Shown piece after piece: positions 1 through 8,968 of a stretch of DNA of 64,000 nt. The DNA comes from DATBLE01 sp963734065 (GTDB lineage: Bacteria > Actinomycetota > Thermoleophilia > Gaiellales > Gaiellaceae). Every line of letters starts with the position of its first letter. The stretch's first letter is position 1. The stretch is from assembly GCA_963734065.1 (NCBI GenBank), contig CAVTFN010000004.1, positions 496,001 through 560,000 on the forward strand, in the 5' to 3' direction. The position numbers and the translations under genes are program-made. The notes under the pieces were generated by a model, which saw only the letters and a program-made list of their open reading frames with translations, did not search any database and was not told the DNA's origin.

Positions 1-2
1 CG

Positions 3-587
3 AGCGTGAAGGCTGCGTACAACCTGGCGATGTCGGGCGTGCTGGCCGGCGAATCCGCCGGGCTGCCCGCGTTCAGCAACGACTGGAACACCGGCTACAA
101 GAAGGGCAAGTTCGCGACCGTGACCTGCCCCGCGTGGATGATGGGCTACATCCAGGGTCAGGCCCCGGCGACGAAGGGCAAGTGGGACATCGCCGCCACG
201 CCCGGCACGGGCGGCAACTGGGGCGGCTCGTTCCTCGCCGTCCCGAAGCAGGGATCCCACCAGGACGAGGCCGCTGACCTGGTCAAGTTCCTGACCTCGC
301 CTGCCTCCGAGGCCGCCGTCTTCAAGAACACTGGCAACCTGCCCAGCCAGACAGCGCTGTTGAAGAGCCCGGCGGTCCAGAACTTCAGGAACCCCTTCTT
401 CAGCAACGCGCCTGTCGGCAAGGTCTTCGCCACCTCGGCGCTGAGGCTGAAGCCGCAGATCCTCGGTCCCCACCAGACAGACCTCCAGACCGCCTCCACG
501 GCCGCCTTCGATCGGGTCCAGCAGCACAAGTCGACCCCGGCGAAGTCGTGGGCGCAGTTCCTCAAGGACGTCAAGAACATCGGCTAG
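3..587 (+). CDS. sugar ABC transporter solute-binding protein (C-terminal part, cut by window start)
   Basis: This is the C-terminal ~194 residues of an extracellular sugar-binding protein; the open frame continues upstream of base 1, so the signal peptide and N-terminal lobe are missing. The visible part has the C-lobe style of family 1 solute-binding proteins: an aromatic-rich ligand stretch (WNTGYKKGKFA, PAWMMGYI), a GGNWGGSFLAVPK segment and the helix DEAADLVKFLTSPASEAAVF. Two permeases, a beta-glucosidase and an ATPase follow, so the ligand is probably a beta-linked oligosaccharide or glucoside; this is inferred from context, not from residues. Confidence 0.85.
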   Translation, partial: SVKAAYNLAMSGVLAGESAGLPAFSNDWNTGYKKGKFATVTCPAWMMGYIQGQAPATKGKWDIAATPGTGGNWGGSFLAVPKQGSHQDEAADLVKFLTSPASEAAVFKNTGNLPSQTALLKSPAVQNFRNPFFSNAPVGKVFATSALRLKPQILGPHQTDLQTASTAAFDRVQQHKSTPAKSWAQFLKDVKNIG

Positions 588-602
588 GTAGTCCATACGC
601 CT

Positions 603-651
603 GGCGGCGCCGGGGAGAGCCGATCGACGGCTCGAATGCCCCGGCGCCGCC
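603..651 (+). repeat. long GC-rich hairpin between binding-protein and permease genes
   Basis: A perfect 13-bp inverted repeat (GGCGGCGCCGGGG at 603-615, its complement at 639-651) encloses a second 6-bp stem (GAGCCG at 617-622, CGGCTC at 628-633). No U-run follows. In ABC operons such hairpins after the binding-protein gene commonly protect or partly terminate the message so that binding protein exceeds permease; that role is inferred here. Confidence 0.7.
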
Positions 652-693
652 GGCGTCGGCCAGGATGCACGCATTCGACCGAAGGCGAGGACG

Positions 694-1656
694 GTGAGCG
701 AGGCAGTCGGGCAGGTGGCGAGGGTACGCGGGTCTCGAGCGGCCCGCCGCCGGCTGCACCGCATCGACGCCCTCGTCTCGCCCTACCTCTACGTCGGGTC
801 GTTCTTCCTCGTCTTCTGCGCCTTCGGGCTGTTCCCGCTCGGCTACACGGCGTGGATGTCGCTGACCGACCGGAACCTGCTCAACCCGACGACGCACTTC
901 GTCGGGCTCGACAACTACACCGCGCTCCTCCACGACTCGTACTTCTGGAACGCGGTCGAGAACACGCTCGGGATCTGGGTGCTCTCTACGATCCCCCAGC
1001 TCCTGCTGGCGCTCGCGCTGGCGCATCTGATCAACACGAAGCTCCGCGGGCGGACCTTCTTCCGCATGAGCGTCCTGCTCCCGCAGGTGACCTCGCTCGT
1101 CGCCGTCGCCCTGATCTTCACGCAGCTCTTCTCGCGGGACTACGGGCTGTTCAACTACCTGCTCGGCGGGATCGGGATCGGCCCGGTCGACTGGGAGGCC
1201 GGACGCTTCTCGTCGTGGGTCGCGCTCTCCGTGATGGTCACGTGGCGGTGGACAGGGTTCAACGCGCTCCTCTACCTCGCCGCCATGCAGGCGATCCCGG
1301 ACGACCTCTACGAGTCGGCCGCGATCGACGGCGCGCGACGCTGGCGGCAGTTCTGGCACATCACCGTGCCGATGATCCGGCCGACGATCATCTTCACCGT
1401 CGTCGTCTCCACGATCGGCGGGCTCCAGCTCTTCACCGAGCCCTTCCTCTTCCAGCCGGTCAAGAACGGGGCGATGGGCGGCTCGGCCCGCCAGTACCAG
1501 ACGATCTCGATGTACCTGTACGAGAAGTCGTTCGGCAGCTCGCAGTTCAAGTTCGGCTACGCGGCGGCGATCGCCTGGTGCCTGTTCCTGATCATCGTGC
1601 TCATCGCCATCGTCAACTTCCTGCTCGTCCGCAGGATCAAGTCGGCGGAGACGTAG
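694..1656 (+). CDS. sugar ABC transporter permease (MalF-type)
   Basis: Inner-membrane permease of a carbohydrate importer, 320 residues. It has about six hydrophobic segments, the first near residues 30-55, and the cytoplasmic EAA-like loop ESAAIDGARRWRQFWHITVP at about residues 208-227, which docks onto the ATPase. The GTG start at 694 follows GAGGAC and gives a normal family length. It sits 106 nt after the binding protein, with a large hairpin between them, and 3 nt before the partner permease. Family assignment is firm; the substrate is not determined by sequence. Confidence 0.93.
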   Translation: MSEAVGQVARVRGSRAARRRLHRIDALVSPYLYVGSFFLVFCAFGLFPLGYTAWMSLTDRNLLNPTTHFVGLDNYTALLHDSYFWNAVENTLGIWVLSTIPQLLLALALAHLINTKLRGRTFFRMSVLLPQVTSLVAVALIFTQLFSRDYGLFNYLLGGIGIGPVDWEAGRFSSWVALSVMVTWRWTGFNALLYLAAMQAIPDDLYESAAIDGARRWRQFWHITVPMIRPTIIFTVVVSTIGGLQLFTEPFLFQPVKNGAMGGSARQYQTISMYLYEKSFGSSQFKFGYAAAIAWCLFLIIVLIAIVNFLLVRRIKSAET

Positions 1657-1659
1657 GCG

Positions 1660-2556
1660 ATGTCGGCTGTAGCGACCCCCAAGACCTCGACCCGCGGCCG
1701 CCGGCGGCGCATGACCCTGTCCCGGCGCTTCGAGTCCGCCGGCCCGTTCACGTACCTCTTCCTGCTCGTCGTCGCGATCATCTCGTTCTTCCCGCTCTAC
1801 TGGTCGGTCGTCGTCGCCTCGCACGACAACTCCGCGATCGCGGCCTACCCGCCGGTCGCGACGCCGGGGCGGGAGCTGTTCCACAACATCGGGCGGGTCT
1901 TCAACTCGGGCGAGGTGAACATCGACTTCTGGACGGCGCTGATCAACTCGGCGATCGTCTCCGGCGCGATCGCGTTCTCGGTCGTCCTCTTCAGCTCGCT
2001 CGCCGGCTTCGCGTTCGCGAAGCTGCAGTTCCGCGGCAACAAGGTGCTGATGCTCGTCGTGGTCGCGACGCTGATCGTCCCGGTCCAGCTGGGCGTGATC
2101 CCGCTCTACATCGAGATGAAGCACCTCGGGTGGATCAACCACCTGCACGCGGTGATCGCCCCGTCCCTCGTCTCGGCGTTCGGCGTGTTCCTGATGCGCC
2201 AGTACATCGTCTCATCGGTCCCGAACGAGCTCATCGACGCCTCGCGTGTCGACGGGTGCTCCACGATCCGGGTCTTCTGGCACGTCGTCCTTCCCGCCGT
2301 CCGCCCGGCGGCGGCCGTGCTCGGGCTGCTCACGTTCATGAACGCCTGGAACGACTTCTTCTGGCCGCTGATCGTCCTCACGCCGGGCAACCCGACGGTG
2401 CAGGTCGCGGTCTCGACGCTGCAGAGCGGGTACGTCCAGGACTACTCGCTCGTCTTCGCCGGCACCTTCGTCTCGATCATCCCGCTGCTCGTCATCTTCC
2501 TGGTGCTCGGCCGGCAGATCATCGGCGGGATCATGAAAGGAGCGGTAAAGGGATGA
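1660..2556 (+). CDS. sugar ABC transporter permease (MalG-type)
   Basis: Second membrane subunit of the importer, 298 residues with about six transmembrane segments. The EAA loop is visible as ELIDASRVDGCSTIRVFWHV around residues 190-210. The ATG is 3 nt after the TAG of the first permease. The end overlaps the next gene by ATGA, so translation of permease and beta-glucosidase is likely coupled. Confidence 0.93.
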   Translation: MSAVATPKTSTRGRRRRMTLSRRFESAGPFTYLFLLVVAIISFFPLYWSVVVASHDNSAIAAYPPVATPGRELFHNIGRVFNSGEVNIDFWTALINSAIVSGAIAFSVVLFSSLAGFAFAKLQFRGNKVLMLVVVATLIVPVQLGVIPLYIEMKHLGWINHLHAVIAPSLVSAFGVFLMRQYIVSSVPNELIDASRVDGCSTIRVFWHVVLPAVRPAAAVLGLLTFMNAWNDFFWPLIVLTPGNPTVQVAVSTLQSGYVQDYSLVFAGTFVSIIPLLVIFLVLGRQIIGGIMKGAVKG

Positions 2557-3890
2557 CCGACACGAACGGGTTCGTCTGGGGTGCGGCAACGGCCGCGTTC
2601 CAGATCGAAGGTGCGACCACGGCAGACGGCCGCGGCGAGTCGATCTGGGACCGGTTCGCGTCGATCGAGGGCAACGTCGCCCACGGCGACACCGGCGACC
2701 CGGCCTGCGAGCACTACTACCGCTGGGAGGACGACCTCGACCTGATGCGCTCGCTCGGGCTCGGGGGCTATCGCTTCTCGATCGCCTGGCCTCGGATCCA
2801 GCCGAGCGGCCGCGGGCCGGCCAACCAGCGCGGCCTCGACTTCTACCGCGCGCTCGTCGAGGGGATGCTCGAGCGCGGCATCCAGCCGCTGGCGACGCTG
2901 TACCACTGGGACCTGCCGCAGGCGCTCGAGGACGAGGGCGGCTGGGCATCGCGCGCTGTCGTCGAGCGCTTCGCCCAGTACGCCGGGATCGTCTTCGACG
3001 CCCTCGGCGACGTCGTGCCCGCCTGGGTCACGCACAACGAGCCCTGGGTGACGTCGATCCTCGGCTACGCCGAGGGGATCAAGGCTCCCGGGATCGCCGA
3101 CTGGCCGGCTGGGCTCCGCGCCGCCCACCACTCGCTGCTCGCGCACGGGGAGGCGGTGCGGGCCTTCCGCGAGGGCGGCCACGAGGGTCGGATCGGGATC
3201 ACGCTCGACCTGACCGTCGCGATCCCCGCGACCGACACCGACGCCGACCGCGAGGCCGCCGAACGGCTCGACGGCCACCACAACCGCTGGTTCCTCGACC
3301 CGGTCTTCCGCGCGTCGTACCCCGAGAGCATGGTCGCCTTCTACGAGCGCCGGTTCGGGCCGCTCGACGTGGTCCGGCCCGGCGACCTGGAGACGATCTC
3401 GCAGCCGCTCGACTTCCTCGGCGTCAACTTCTACCGGCCGAACTGGGCCTCCGCGGTCGAAGACGGGGTGCTGGACGTCGCCGACCGCCCGCCGGATCTG
3501 GAGCAGACCTCGATGGGCTGGCCGATCGCGCCCGCGTATCTCACCGACCTGCTCGTCCGGCTGCGATCGGACTACGGCGAGATCCCCCTGCTGATCACCG
3601 AGAACGGCGCCGCATTCGACGACCGGCTGAACGGCGCCGACACCGTCGAGGACGACCGGCGCGTCGCCTATCTGCAAGGACACATCGAGGCGGTCCAGCG
3701 TGCCCGCGAGCAGGGCGTGGACGTCCGCGGCTATTACGTGTGGTCGCTGCTCGACAACTTCGAGTGGGAGCACGGGTACGAGAAGCGGTTCGGGATCGTC
3801 TTCGTCGACTTCCCCACGCAGCGGCGAATACCGAAGCGGAGCGCGCTCTGGTACAGAGACCTGATCGCCGCGACCAACGGCGGCGGTTGA
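2553..3890 (+). CDS. family 1 glycoside hydrolase, beta-glucosidase
   Basis: Cytoplasmic retaining beta-glycosidase of 445 residues, the usual GH1 length, with no signal peptide. It has the GH1 N-terminal signature FVWGAATAAFQIEGA, the acid/base glutamate in THNEPW (about residue 163) and the nucleophile glutamate in ITENGAAF (residue 350). The ATG at 2553 overlaps the preceding TGA. The open frame extends far upstream, but the homologous N-terminus and the ATGA overlap fix the start. It probably hydrolyses the beta-glucoside or cello-oligosaccharide imported by the surrounding transporter to free sugars. Confidence 0.95.
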   Translation: MTDTNGFVWGAATAAFQIEGATTADGRGESIWDRFASIEGNVAHGDTGDPACEHYYRWEDDLDLMRSLGLGGYRFSIAWPRIQPSGRGPANQRGLDFYRALVEGMLERGIQPLATLYHWDLPQALEDEGGWASRAVVERFAQYAGIVFDALGDVVPAWVTHNEPWVTSILGYAEGIKAPGIADWPAGLRAAHHSLLAHGEAVRAFREGGHEGRIGITLDLTVAIPATDTDADREAAERLDGHHNRWFLDPVFRASYPESMVAFYERRFGPLDVVRPGDLETISQPLDFLGVNFYRPNWASAVEDGVLDVADRPPDLEQTSMGWPIAPAYLTDLLVRLRSDYGEIPLLITENGAAFDDRLNGADTVEDDRRVAYLQGHIEAVQRAREQGVDVRGYYVWSLLDNFEWEHGYEKRFGIVFVDFPTQRRIPKRSALWYRDLIAATNGGG

Positions 3891-3892
3891 GC

Positions 3893-5104
3893 ATGGCGAG
3901 GATCGACTTCAGACAGCTGATGAAGACCTTCCCCGGCGGGACGCGGGCCGTCGACTCGCTGGATCTCGAGATCGCCGACGGCGAGTTCATGGTGCTCGTC
4001 GGCCCGTCCGGCTCCGGGAAGACGACCGTGCTGCGGATCGCGGCAGGGCTCGAGGAGGCGACGGGCGGAGAGGTCTGGATCGGCGACGAGCTGGTCAACG
4101 ACGTTCCGCCGATGGACCGCAACATCGCGATGGTCTTCCAGAGCTACGCGCTGTACCCGCACATGACCGTCTACGAGAACATGGCCTTCGGGCTCAAGCT
4201 CCACGGACTCCGGAAGCGCGAGATCGAGCCGCGGGTGACCTCGGCGGCGACCATGCTCGGGATCGACGACCTGCTCAAGCGGAAGCCGGGACAGCTCTCC
4301 GGCGGCCAGCGACAGCGGGTGGCGATGGGGCGGGCGATCGTGCGTGAGCCGGACGCCTTCCTGATGGACGAGCCGCTGTCGAACCTCGACGCGAAGCTGC
4401 GTGTCGAGATGCGCGCCTACCTCGCGACGCTGCACCAGCGCCTGCAGACGACGACGCTCTACGTCACGCACGATCAGACCGAGGCGATGACGATGGGCGA
4501 CCGCGTCGCGGTCATGCACAGGGGTCGCCTCCAGCAGGTCGACGTGCCGCAGCGCCTCTACGACCATCCCGTCAACCTGTTCGTCGCCGGCTTCATCGGC
4601 TCGCCGGCGATGAATCTCGTGCAGTCGTCGCTCAGCGATCGCGACGGCGGCGTCTACGCCGACTTCGGGCCGATGCGGCTGCGCCTCCCGGAGACGGTGC
4701 TGGCGGGGAGACCCGCTCTGCGCGGATACATCGGCAAGCCCGTGATCGTCGGGCTCCGCCCCGAGGACATCGAGGACGCGGCGTTCGTCCCGTCGGCGAA
4801 CGGGTCGACCATGGACGTCGACGTCTCGCTGGCCGAATCGATGGGCGCCGAGCTGATCGCGCACTTCCCGCTCGACGCCCACTCGGTCGGGCCGGGCGGC
4901 GCCGCAGCGACGGACGGCGGGGACCCCGACGCCGACAACGCAGCCGCGGTCGCGCTGATGGCGGCGGGCGCCGGCACCGACACGATCGTCACCGCCCGGC
5001 TCAGCCCGCGCAGCGCCGCCCGGACCGGCGAGCCGCTGCGGGTCGCCGTCGACGCCGAGCGCCTGCACTTCTTCGACCCGGAGACCGAAGACTCGATCTG
5101 GTAG
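3893..5104 (+). CDS. sugar ABC transporter ATP-binding protein (MsmK/UgpC/MalK type)
   Basis: ATPase energising the sugar importer, 403 residues. Walker A is GPSGSGKTT (about residues 38-46), the signature LSGGQRQRV (~136), Walker B AFLMDEPLSNLDAK (~158), with a C-terminal MalK-type TOBE region after residue 235. The TOBE region carries an unusual low-complexity stretch rich in Gly, Ala and Asp (about residues 325-355). The start ATG lies 2 nt after the GH1 stop. Encoding the ATPase in the operon is notable because many actinomycete sugar importers share one MsmK encoded elsewhere. Confidence 0.93.
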   Translation: MARIDFRQLMKTFPGGTRAVDSLDLEIADGEFMVLVGPSGSGKTTVLRIAAGLEEATGGEVWIGDELVNDVPPMDRNIAMVFQSYALYPHMTVYENMAFGLKLHGLRKREIEPRVTSAATMLGIDDLLKRKPGQLSGGQRQRVAMGRAIVREPDAFLMDEPLSNLDAKLRVEMRAYLATLHQRLQTTTLYVTHDQTEAMTMGDRVAVMHRGRLQQVDVPQRLYDHPVNLFVAGFIGSPAMNLVQSSLSDRDGGVYADFGPMRLRLPETVLAGRPALRGYIGKPVIVGLRPEDIEDAAFVPSANGSTMDVDVSLAESMGAELIAHFPLDAHSVGPGGAAATDGGDPDADNAAAVALMAAGAGTDTIVTARLSPRSAARTGEPLRVAVDAERLHFFDPETEDSIW

Positions 5105-5118
5105 CGGGCCCGTTTCCC

Positions 5119-5268
5119 GGGGACAGTCCCTTGGACTCGGCTGAAAACGGCACGCGGCCGCGTTGCCGGTCGTCCGTTCCGGCGAGGTCGAATCGTCCCC
5201 TTCGGGGGATAGGTGCAACACGAATCGCATCGACGTTCCACCGAACGACATGCCACAGGGACAGTCCT
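5119..5268 (+). repeat. GGGACAGTCCC-type repeats in convergent intergenic gap
   Basis: The 237-nt gap 5105-5341 separates two convergent operons and has no credible gene. It holds GGGGACAGTCCC at 5119-5130, a hairpin TCCCCTTCGGGGGA around 5196-5209 and AGGGACAGTCCT at 5257-5268. These belong to the short palindromic repeat family found elsewhere in the window and may also act as a bidirectional terminator. Confidence 0.6.
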
Positions 5269-5341
5269 CCGGACACGGCCCGAACGGCCCCGTCCGCCGA
5301 AGCCCATCAGCCGAGCCGCACGGCCGCCGAGCCGCGCTGCT

Positions 5342-6526
5342 CTACCCCAGCTCGGGGAGCGCGCGCCGCATGCCGGCCACCGCCTGCCCGATCCGCTGCT
5401 CGTTCTCGACGAGCGCGAAGCGGACATGTCCGTCGCCGCCCGGTCCGAAGCCGGCGCCCGGGCTGACCGCGACCCGCGCCTCGCGCGCGAGCTTGACCGC
5501 GAACTCGAGCGAGCCGAGGCGACGGTACGGCTCGGGGATCGGCGCCCAAACGAACATCGTCCCTTTCGGCCGCGTCACCTCCCAGCCGATGCGGCCGAGG
5601 CCGCCGCAGAGCGCGTCGCGTCGCGCTCGGTAGACCTCGCAGACCTCGCGCGGGAAGTCGGGCGCCTCGTTCATCGCCACGATCGCGGCGATCTGGATCG
5701 GCTGGAACGTGCCGTAGTCGAGGTACGACTTCAGCCGCGCGAGCGCACCGACGATCTCGGCGTTCCCGACGACGAATCCGACGCGCCAGCCGGCCATCGA
5801 GAACGACTTGGTCAGCGTATACAGCTCGACCGCCACCTCCGGCGCACCCTCGGCCTGCAGGATCGACGGCGGCACATGGCCGTCGAACGCGAGGTCGGCG
5901 TAGGCGAAGTCGTGGACGACGATCAGCTCGTGCTCGCGCGCGAAGTCGACGACCCGCTGCATGAACGCGGCGTCGACGACGGCCGTGGTCGGGTTGTGCG
6001 GGAACGAGAGCACCAGCACGCGCGGCCGCGGCCGGCACCGCTCGAACGTCTCGACGACGTTGCCGAGCAGGTCTTCCTCCTGGCCCATCGCGATCCGCTC
6101 CACGACCGCGCCGGCGAAGACCGGCGCGAACAGGTGGATCGGATAGCTGGGGCTCGGCACCACCGCCGCGTCGCCGGGCTGGACGAGCACCCACATCAGG
6201 TGTGCGAGCCCCTCCTTCGCGCCGATCGTCGTCAGCGCCTGCGTCTCCGGGTCGAGCTCGACGCCGAACCGGCGCGCGTAGAGGTCGCAGATCGCCCGTC
6301 GCAGGTTCGGAATGCCGCGGCTGGACGAGTAGCGGTGGTTGCGCGGGTTCTCCACCGCCTCGCGCAGCTTCTCGACCGCGACCGGAGGCGAAGGCAGGTC
6401 CGGGTTGCCGAAGCCGAGATCGACCACGTCCTCGCCGGCACGGCGCAGCTCGAGCTTCAGATCGTTGATCGCCGCGAAGACGTACGGTGGCAGAGCGCCG
6501 ACCCGGCGCAGCTCGGGCGGAGCCAC
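5342..6526 (-). CDS. PLP-dependent class I/II aminotransferase (AlaC-like)
   Basis: Fold-type I aminotransferase of 394 residues. Visible features are DLGFGNPDLPSP near the N-terminus, NPTT in the PLP pocket and the Schiff-base lysine in TLTKSFSMAGWRVGF (about residues 237-251). The sequence most resembles the AlaC/YfdZ group (alanine-pyruvate or related transamination), but substrate cannot be read from sequence. The GTG start at 6526 overlaps the TAG of proB by one base, so it is the third gene of a proA-proB operon, suggesting an amino-acid biosynthetic role. Confidence 0.88.
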   Translation of the reverse strand: MAPPELRRVGALPPYVFAAINDLKLELRRAGEDVVDLGFGNPDLPSPPVAVEKLREAVENPRNHRYSSSRGIPNLRRAICDLYARRFGVELDPETQALTTIGAKEGLAHLMWVLVQPGDAAVVPSPSYPIHLFAPVFAGAVVERIAMGQEEDLLGNVVETFERCRPRPRVLVLSFPHNPTTAVVDAAFMQRVVDFAREHELIVVHDFAYADLAFDGHVPPSILQAEGAPEVAVELYTLTKSFSMAGWRVGFVVGNAEIVGALARLKSYLDYGTFQPIQIAAIVAMNEAPDFPREVCEVYRARRDALCGGLGRIGWEVTRPKGTMFVWAPIPEPYRRLGSLEFAVKLAREARVAVSPGAGFGPGGDGHVRFALVENEQRIGQAVAGMRRALPELG

Positions 6527-7557
6527 TAGAGCATCACCAGGCGGTCACGGTGGACGACCTCGACGCCCCGCGGCCGGTCGTCGAGCTCGGCGGCCGGGAC
6601 GGACGCGATCCCCCGGGCGAACGCCGAGCCGTCCGGACCGACCAGGTCGACGGCGTCGCCGGCCTCGAACGTCCCTTCGCAGGCGACGACGCCGACCGCG
6701 AGGAGACTGGCGCCGTCGTCGACCAGCGCCCGGTGGGCCCCGGAGTCGACGACGATGCGTCCGCGGACCGGCTTGCCGAAACGCAGCCAGAGCTTGAAGG
6801 CCGGCTCGTTCCGTTCGGCGGCCGCGAATCTGGTCCCGCGCGGCTCGCCGGCGACGATCGGCTCCAGCACCGAGTCCCCTGTCCCGCCGGCGATCACGGT
6901 CGGGATCCCGGCGGCGGCGGCCAGCTCGGCGGCGAGGACCTTGCTGCGCATTCCACCGCGCCCGAGCGGGCTGGCTGCGCCGAGCACGGCCTCGCCGGCG
7001 CGACTGCCCTCCTCGAGCAGCACCGCACCCGGAGTTCCGGGCGCCCGCGAGTAGACGCCCGCCACCTCGGTGAGGAGCACCAACAGCCGCGCACGCAGCA
7101 GCACCGCGACCTGGGCGGCGAGGGCGTCGTTGTCCCCGAAGGTGATCTCGTCCGTCGCGGTCGCGTCGTTCTCGTTCACGACCGGCACGGCGCCCAGCCC
7201 GAGCAGTTCCTCCAGCGCTCCCCGGGCGTTGACGTAGGTCGTGCGGTCACCGATGTCCGCGGCCGTGAGCAGGACCTGCGCGGCGTGCAGAGGAGCGAGC
7301 GCCTGGTCCCAGGCCGCCTGCAGCCGGGCCTGGCCGAGCGCGGATGCGGCCTGGAGGCGGCTGATGCTCCGCGGCCGGCGGTCGAGACCCAGGCGGGGCA
7401 GGCCGAGGGCGATCGCGCCCGACGAGACGACGCACACCGGCTCGCCCCGCCGCACGATGCGCCTGATCTCGCGGCCGCGGGCGCGCAGCACTCCCCGCCG
7501 GACGTGCCCTCCCCGACCGACAACCAGGCTCGACCCGAACTTGACGACGACCGTCAC
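6526..7557 (-). CDS. proB: glutamate 5-kinase
   Basis: First step of proline synthesis: phosphorylates glutamate to gamma-glutamyl phosphate. The 343 residues contain an N-terminal amino-acid kinase domain (VVVKFGSSLVVG; SSGAIALG; VNENDATATDEITFGDND) and a C-terminal PUA domain from about residue 265 (GRIVVDSGAHRALVDDGASLL). I place the start at the GTG at 7557, which forms a 4-nt GTGA overlap with the end of proA; an upstream in-frame start would add 15 non-homologous residues inside proA. Confidence 0.95.
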   Translation of the reverse strand: MTVVVKFGSSLVVGRGGHVRRGVLRARGREIRRIVRRGEPVCVVSSGAIALGLPRLGLDRRPRSISRLQAASALGQARLQAAWDQALAPLHAAQVLLTAADIGDRTTYVNARGALEELLGLGAVPVVNENDATATDEITFGDNDALAAQVAVLLRARLLVLLTEVAGVYSRAPGTPGAVLLEEGSRAGEAVLGAASPLGRGGMRSKVLAAELAAAAGIPTVIAGGTGDSVLEPIVAGEPRGTRFAAAERNEPAFKLWLRFGKPVRGRIVVDSGAHRALVDDGASLLAVGVVACEGTFEAGDAVDLVGPDGSAFARGIASVPAAELDDRPRGVEVVHRDRLVML

Positions 7558-8798
7558 CGGGTCTGGCTTCCGTCGCCGATCACCCGGTACTGCCGAAGCC
7601 ACAGGTCACGGTAGGTGACCGGCCCGCGTGGACCCGGAACCCGGTCGACGTTGATCCCCGTCTCGGGCGAGCCGGTGAGCTCGAATCCATCCGTGAACCG
7701 GGTCGGTGCGTTCCAGAACGCGGCCGTGCCGCGATAGCCGGCCATGAAGCGAGCGGCGACCTCGTCGTCCTCGGTGACGATCCCGGCGGCAAGCCCGGAC
7801 GTCTCCGCGTTGGCGATCTCCAGCGCCTCGTCGATCCCGCCGACCAGCGCGACCGTGACGGTCGCGACGCGCTCGGGGTCCCCTGCCCACTCGTAGCCGA
7901 TCGGCCGGTCCAGCGGCTTGCCGCCCGGAACATCGCCCCGCACATCCAGATCCTTCTCGACCAACAGGCCGAGGAGCGCCGTGAGCAGCTCCTCTGCCCC
8001 ACGGTCGACCAGCGCGAGGTTGAGCCGGTTGCAGACACCGAGTCGGTCGAGGCTGGCCTCGGCGAGGGCGAGCGCCTTGCCGCGGTCTGCGGCCGCGTGC
8101 ACGTAGAGCACACCACCGCCCTCCGCGTGGGCGAGCGTCCGGACGTCGTTCTGAGCCGCCAGACGGACCAGCTCGGCGGTGCTCGGCCCGCTGCCCCGCA
8201 GGATCACGAGCGGCACGAGCGAGGGCATGGAGACGAGCACGCGCGCACCCTCGCGATCCGCGTGCCGCACCAGGCCGACCGCCTCGGGCGGAAGGCCCAC
8301 TCCTTCGAGCGCGGGGCGCAACACGTCGTCGACGAGGACGGTGACGGTGCGGAGAGCCGCGGCGCCGGTGCGGAGCACGACGGCATTCAGGCTCTTCAGC
8401 AGCTGGCCGGCGACGTCCAGCGCGACGTTCGGCCGCGCCTCGAAGTTCGCGCCGACCACGCCGATCGGGATCCGCCGCTCCGAGACGACCAGACCGTTGG
8501 CGAGGGTCCGGCTGCCGATCTCGCGCTCGAGCGGGTCGAGAGCCGCCGTCGCCAGAAGCTGGCGCTCGAGGACGGCTGTCCGTCCGTCGTCCAGCCGCAG
8601 CCGGTCGATCGTTCCTTCGTCGAGTCTGCCCGTTGCGGCTTCGACGTCGGCGTCGTTGGCCGCGAGCACCTCGCGGCGCCGCTCACGCAGCAGCGCGGAC
8701 GCGTCCGCCAGCGCGGCGGCAACGGCCTCGTCGGCCAGCCCTGCAGCCGCCGCACCCGCCGCGCGGGCTTCGCGTTCGACGTCGTCGCGAATCGGCAC
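7554..8798 (-). CDS. proA: glutamate-5-semialdehyde dehydrogenase (gamma-glutamyl phosphate reductase)
   Basis: Second proline-pathway enzyme: NADPH reduction of gamma-glutamyl phosphate. The 414 residues fit the family. Landmarks are GVVGANFEARPNVALDVAGQLLKSLNAVVLR, the catalytic-cysteine region LDRLGVCNRLNLALVD and the C-terminal TSGLAAGIVTEDD/NAPTRFTDGFELTGSPETGI. The frame is open another 243 bases upstream, but that would run into the divergent SAM riboswitch. The GTG at 8798 gives the right N-terminus and lies 7 nt after a TATACA box, suggesting a leaderless message. Confidence 0.95.
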   Translation of the reverse strand: MPIRDDVEREARAAGAAAAGLADEAVAAALADASALLRERRREVLAANDADVEAATGRLDEGTIDRLRLDDGRTAVLERQLLATAALDPLEREIGSRTLANGLVVSERRIPIGVVGANFEARPNVALDVAGQLLKSLNAVVLRTGAAALRTVTVLVDDVLRPALEGVGLPPEAVGLVRHADREGARVLVSMPSLVPLVILRGSGPSTAELVRLAAQNDVRTLAHAEGGGVLYVHAAADRGKALALAEASLDRLGVCNRLNLALVDRGAEELLTALLGLLVEKDLDVRGDVPGGKPLDRPIGYEWAGDPERVATVTVALVGGIDEALEIANAETSGLAAGIVTEDDEVAARFMAGYRGTAAFWNAPTRFTDGFELTGSPETGINVDRVPGPRGPVTYRDLWLRQYRVIGDGSQTR

Positions 8799-8813
8799 TT
8801 TTGTATGTATAGT
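8799..8813. promoter_or_regulatory. overlapping divergent -10 elements (proA / SAM riboswitch)
   Basis: On the plus strand TATAGT (8808-8813) lies about 7 nt before the expected start of the riboswitch transcript. On the minus strand TATACA (8811-8806) lies 7 nt before the proA GTG. The two face opposite directions in the same 15 bases, so RNA polymerase binding may be mutually exclusive. No convincing -35 was found for either. Confidence 0.45.
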
Positions 8814-8841
8814 CGGTCCCGCGGGCGGGCAATCCCCGCTC

Positions 8842-8946
8842 ACATCGAGAGAGGCTGAGGGAACCGGCCCACAGACGCCTCGGCAACCTGCCCCCACCAC
8901 AGGAGCAAGGTGCCAAGCCCGGCGAGCCGCGAGGCTCGGAGGATGT
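8842..8946 (+). ncRNA. SAM riboswitch (SAM-I/SAM-IV superfamily)
   Basis: P1 pairs ACATC (8842-8846) with GATGT (8942-8946). Inside are the conserved GAGAG and GCTGAGGGAACCGGCCC core, a P2 stem GAGGC/GCCTC (8851-8855 with 8877-8881), GGCAACC (8882-8888), the matching GGTGCC (8909-8914) and a clear P4 hairpin CGAGCC-GCGA-GGCTCG (8923-8938). The order and spacing match the S-adenosylmethionine-binding superfamily. A Shine-Dalgarno sequence GGAGGGA (8956-8962) and a TTG start follow within 25 nt of P1, so translational control is plausible. I cannot separate subclass I from IV by eye. Confidence 0.88.
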
Positions 8947-8968
8947 CGAGCGAGAGGAGGGAGATCCG

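Noticed and set aside
571..2148. Long open frame on the minus strand opposite the permease genes
   Set aside because: It is the antisense of clear permease genes; composition is an Arg/Asp/Glu/Pro run typical of GC-rich shadow frames and no family motif is present.
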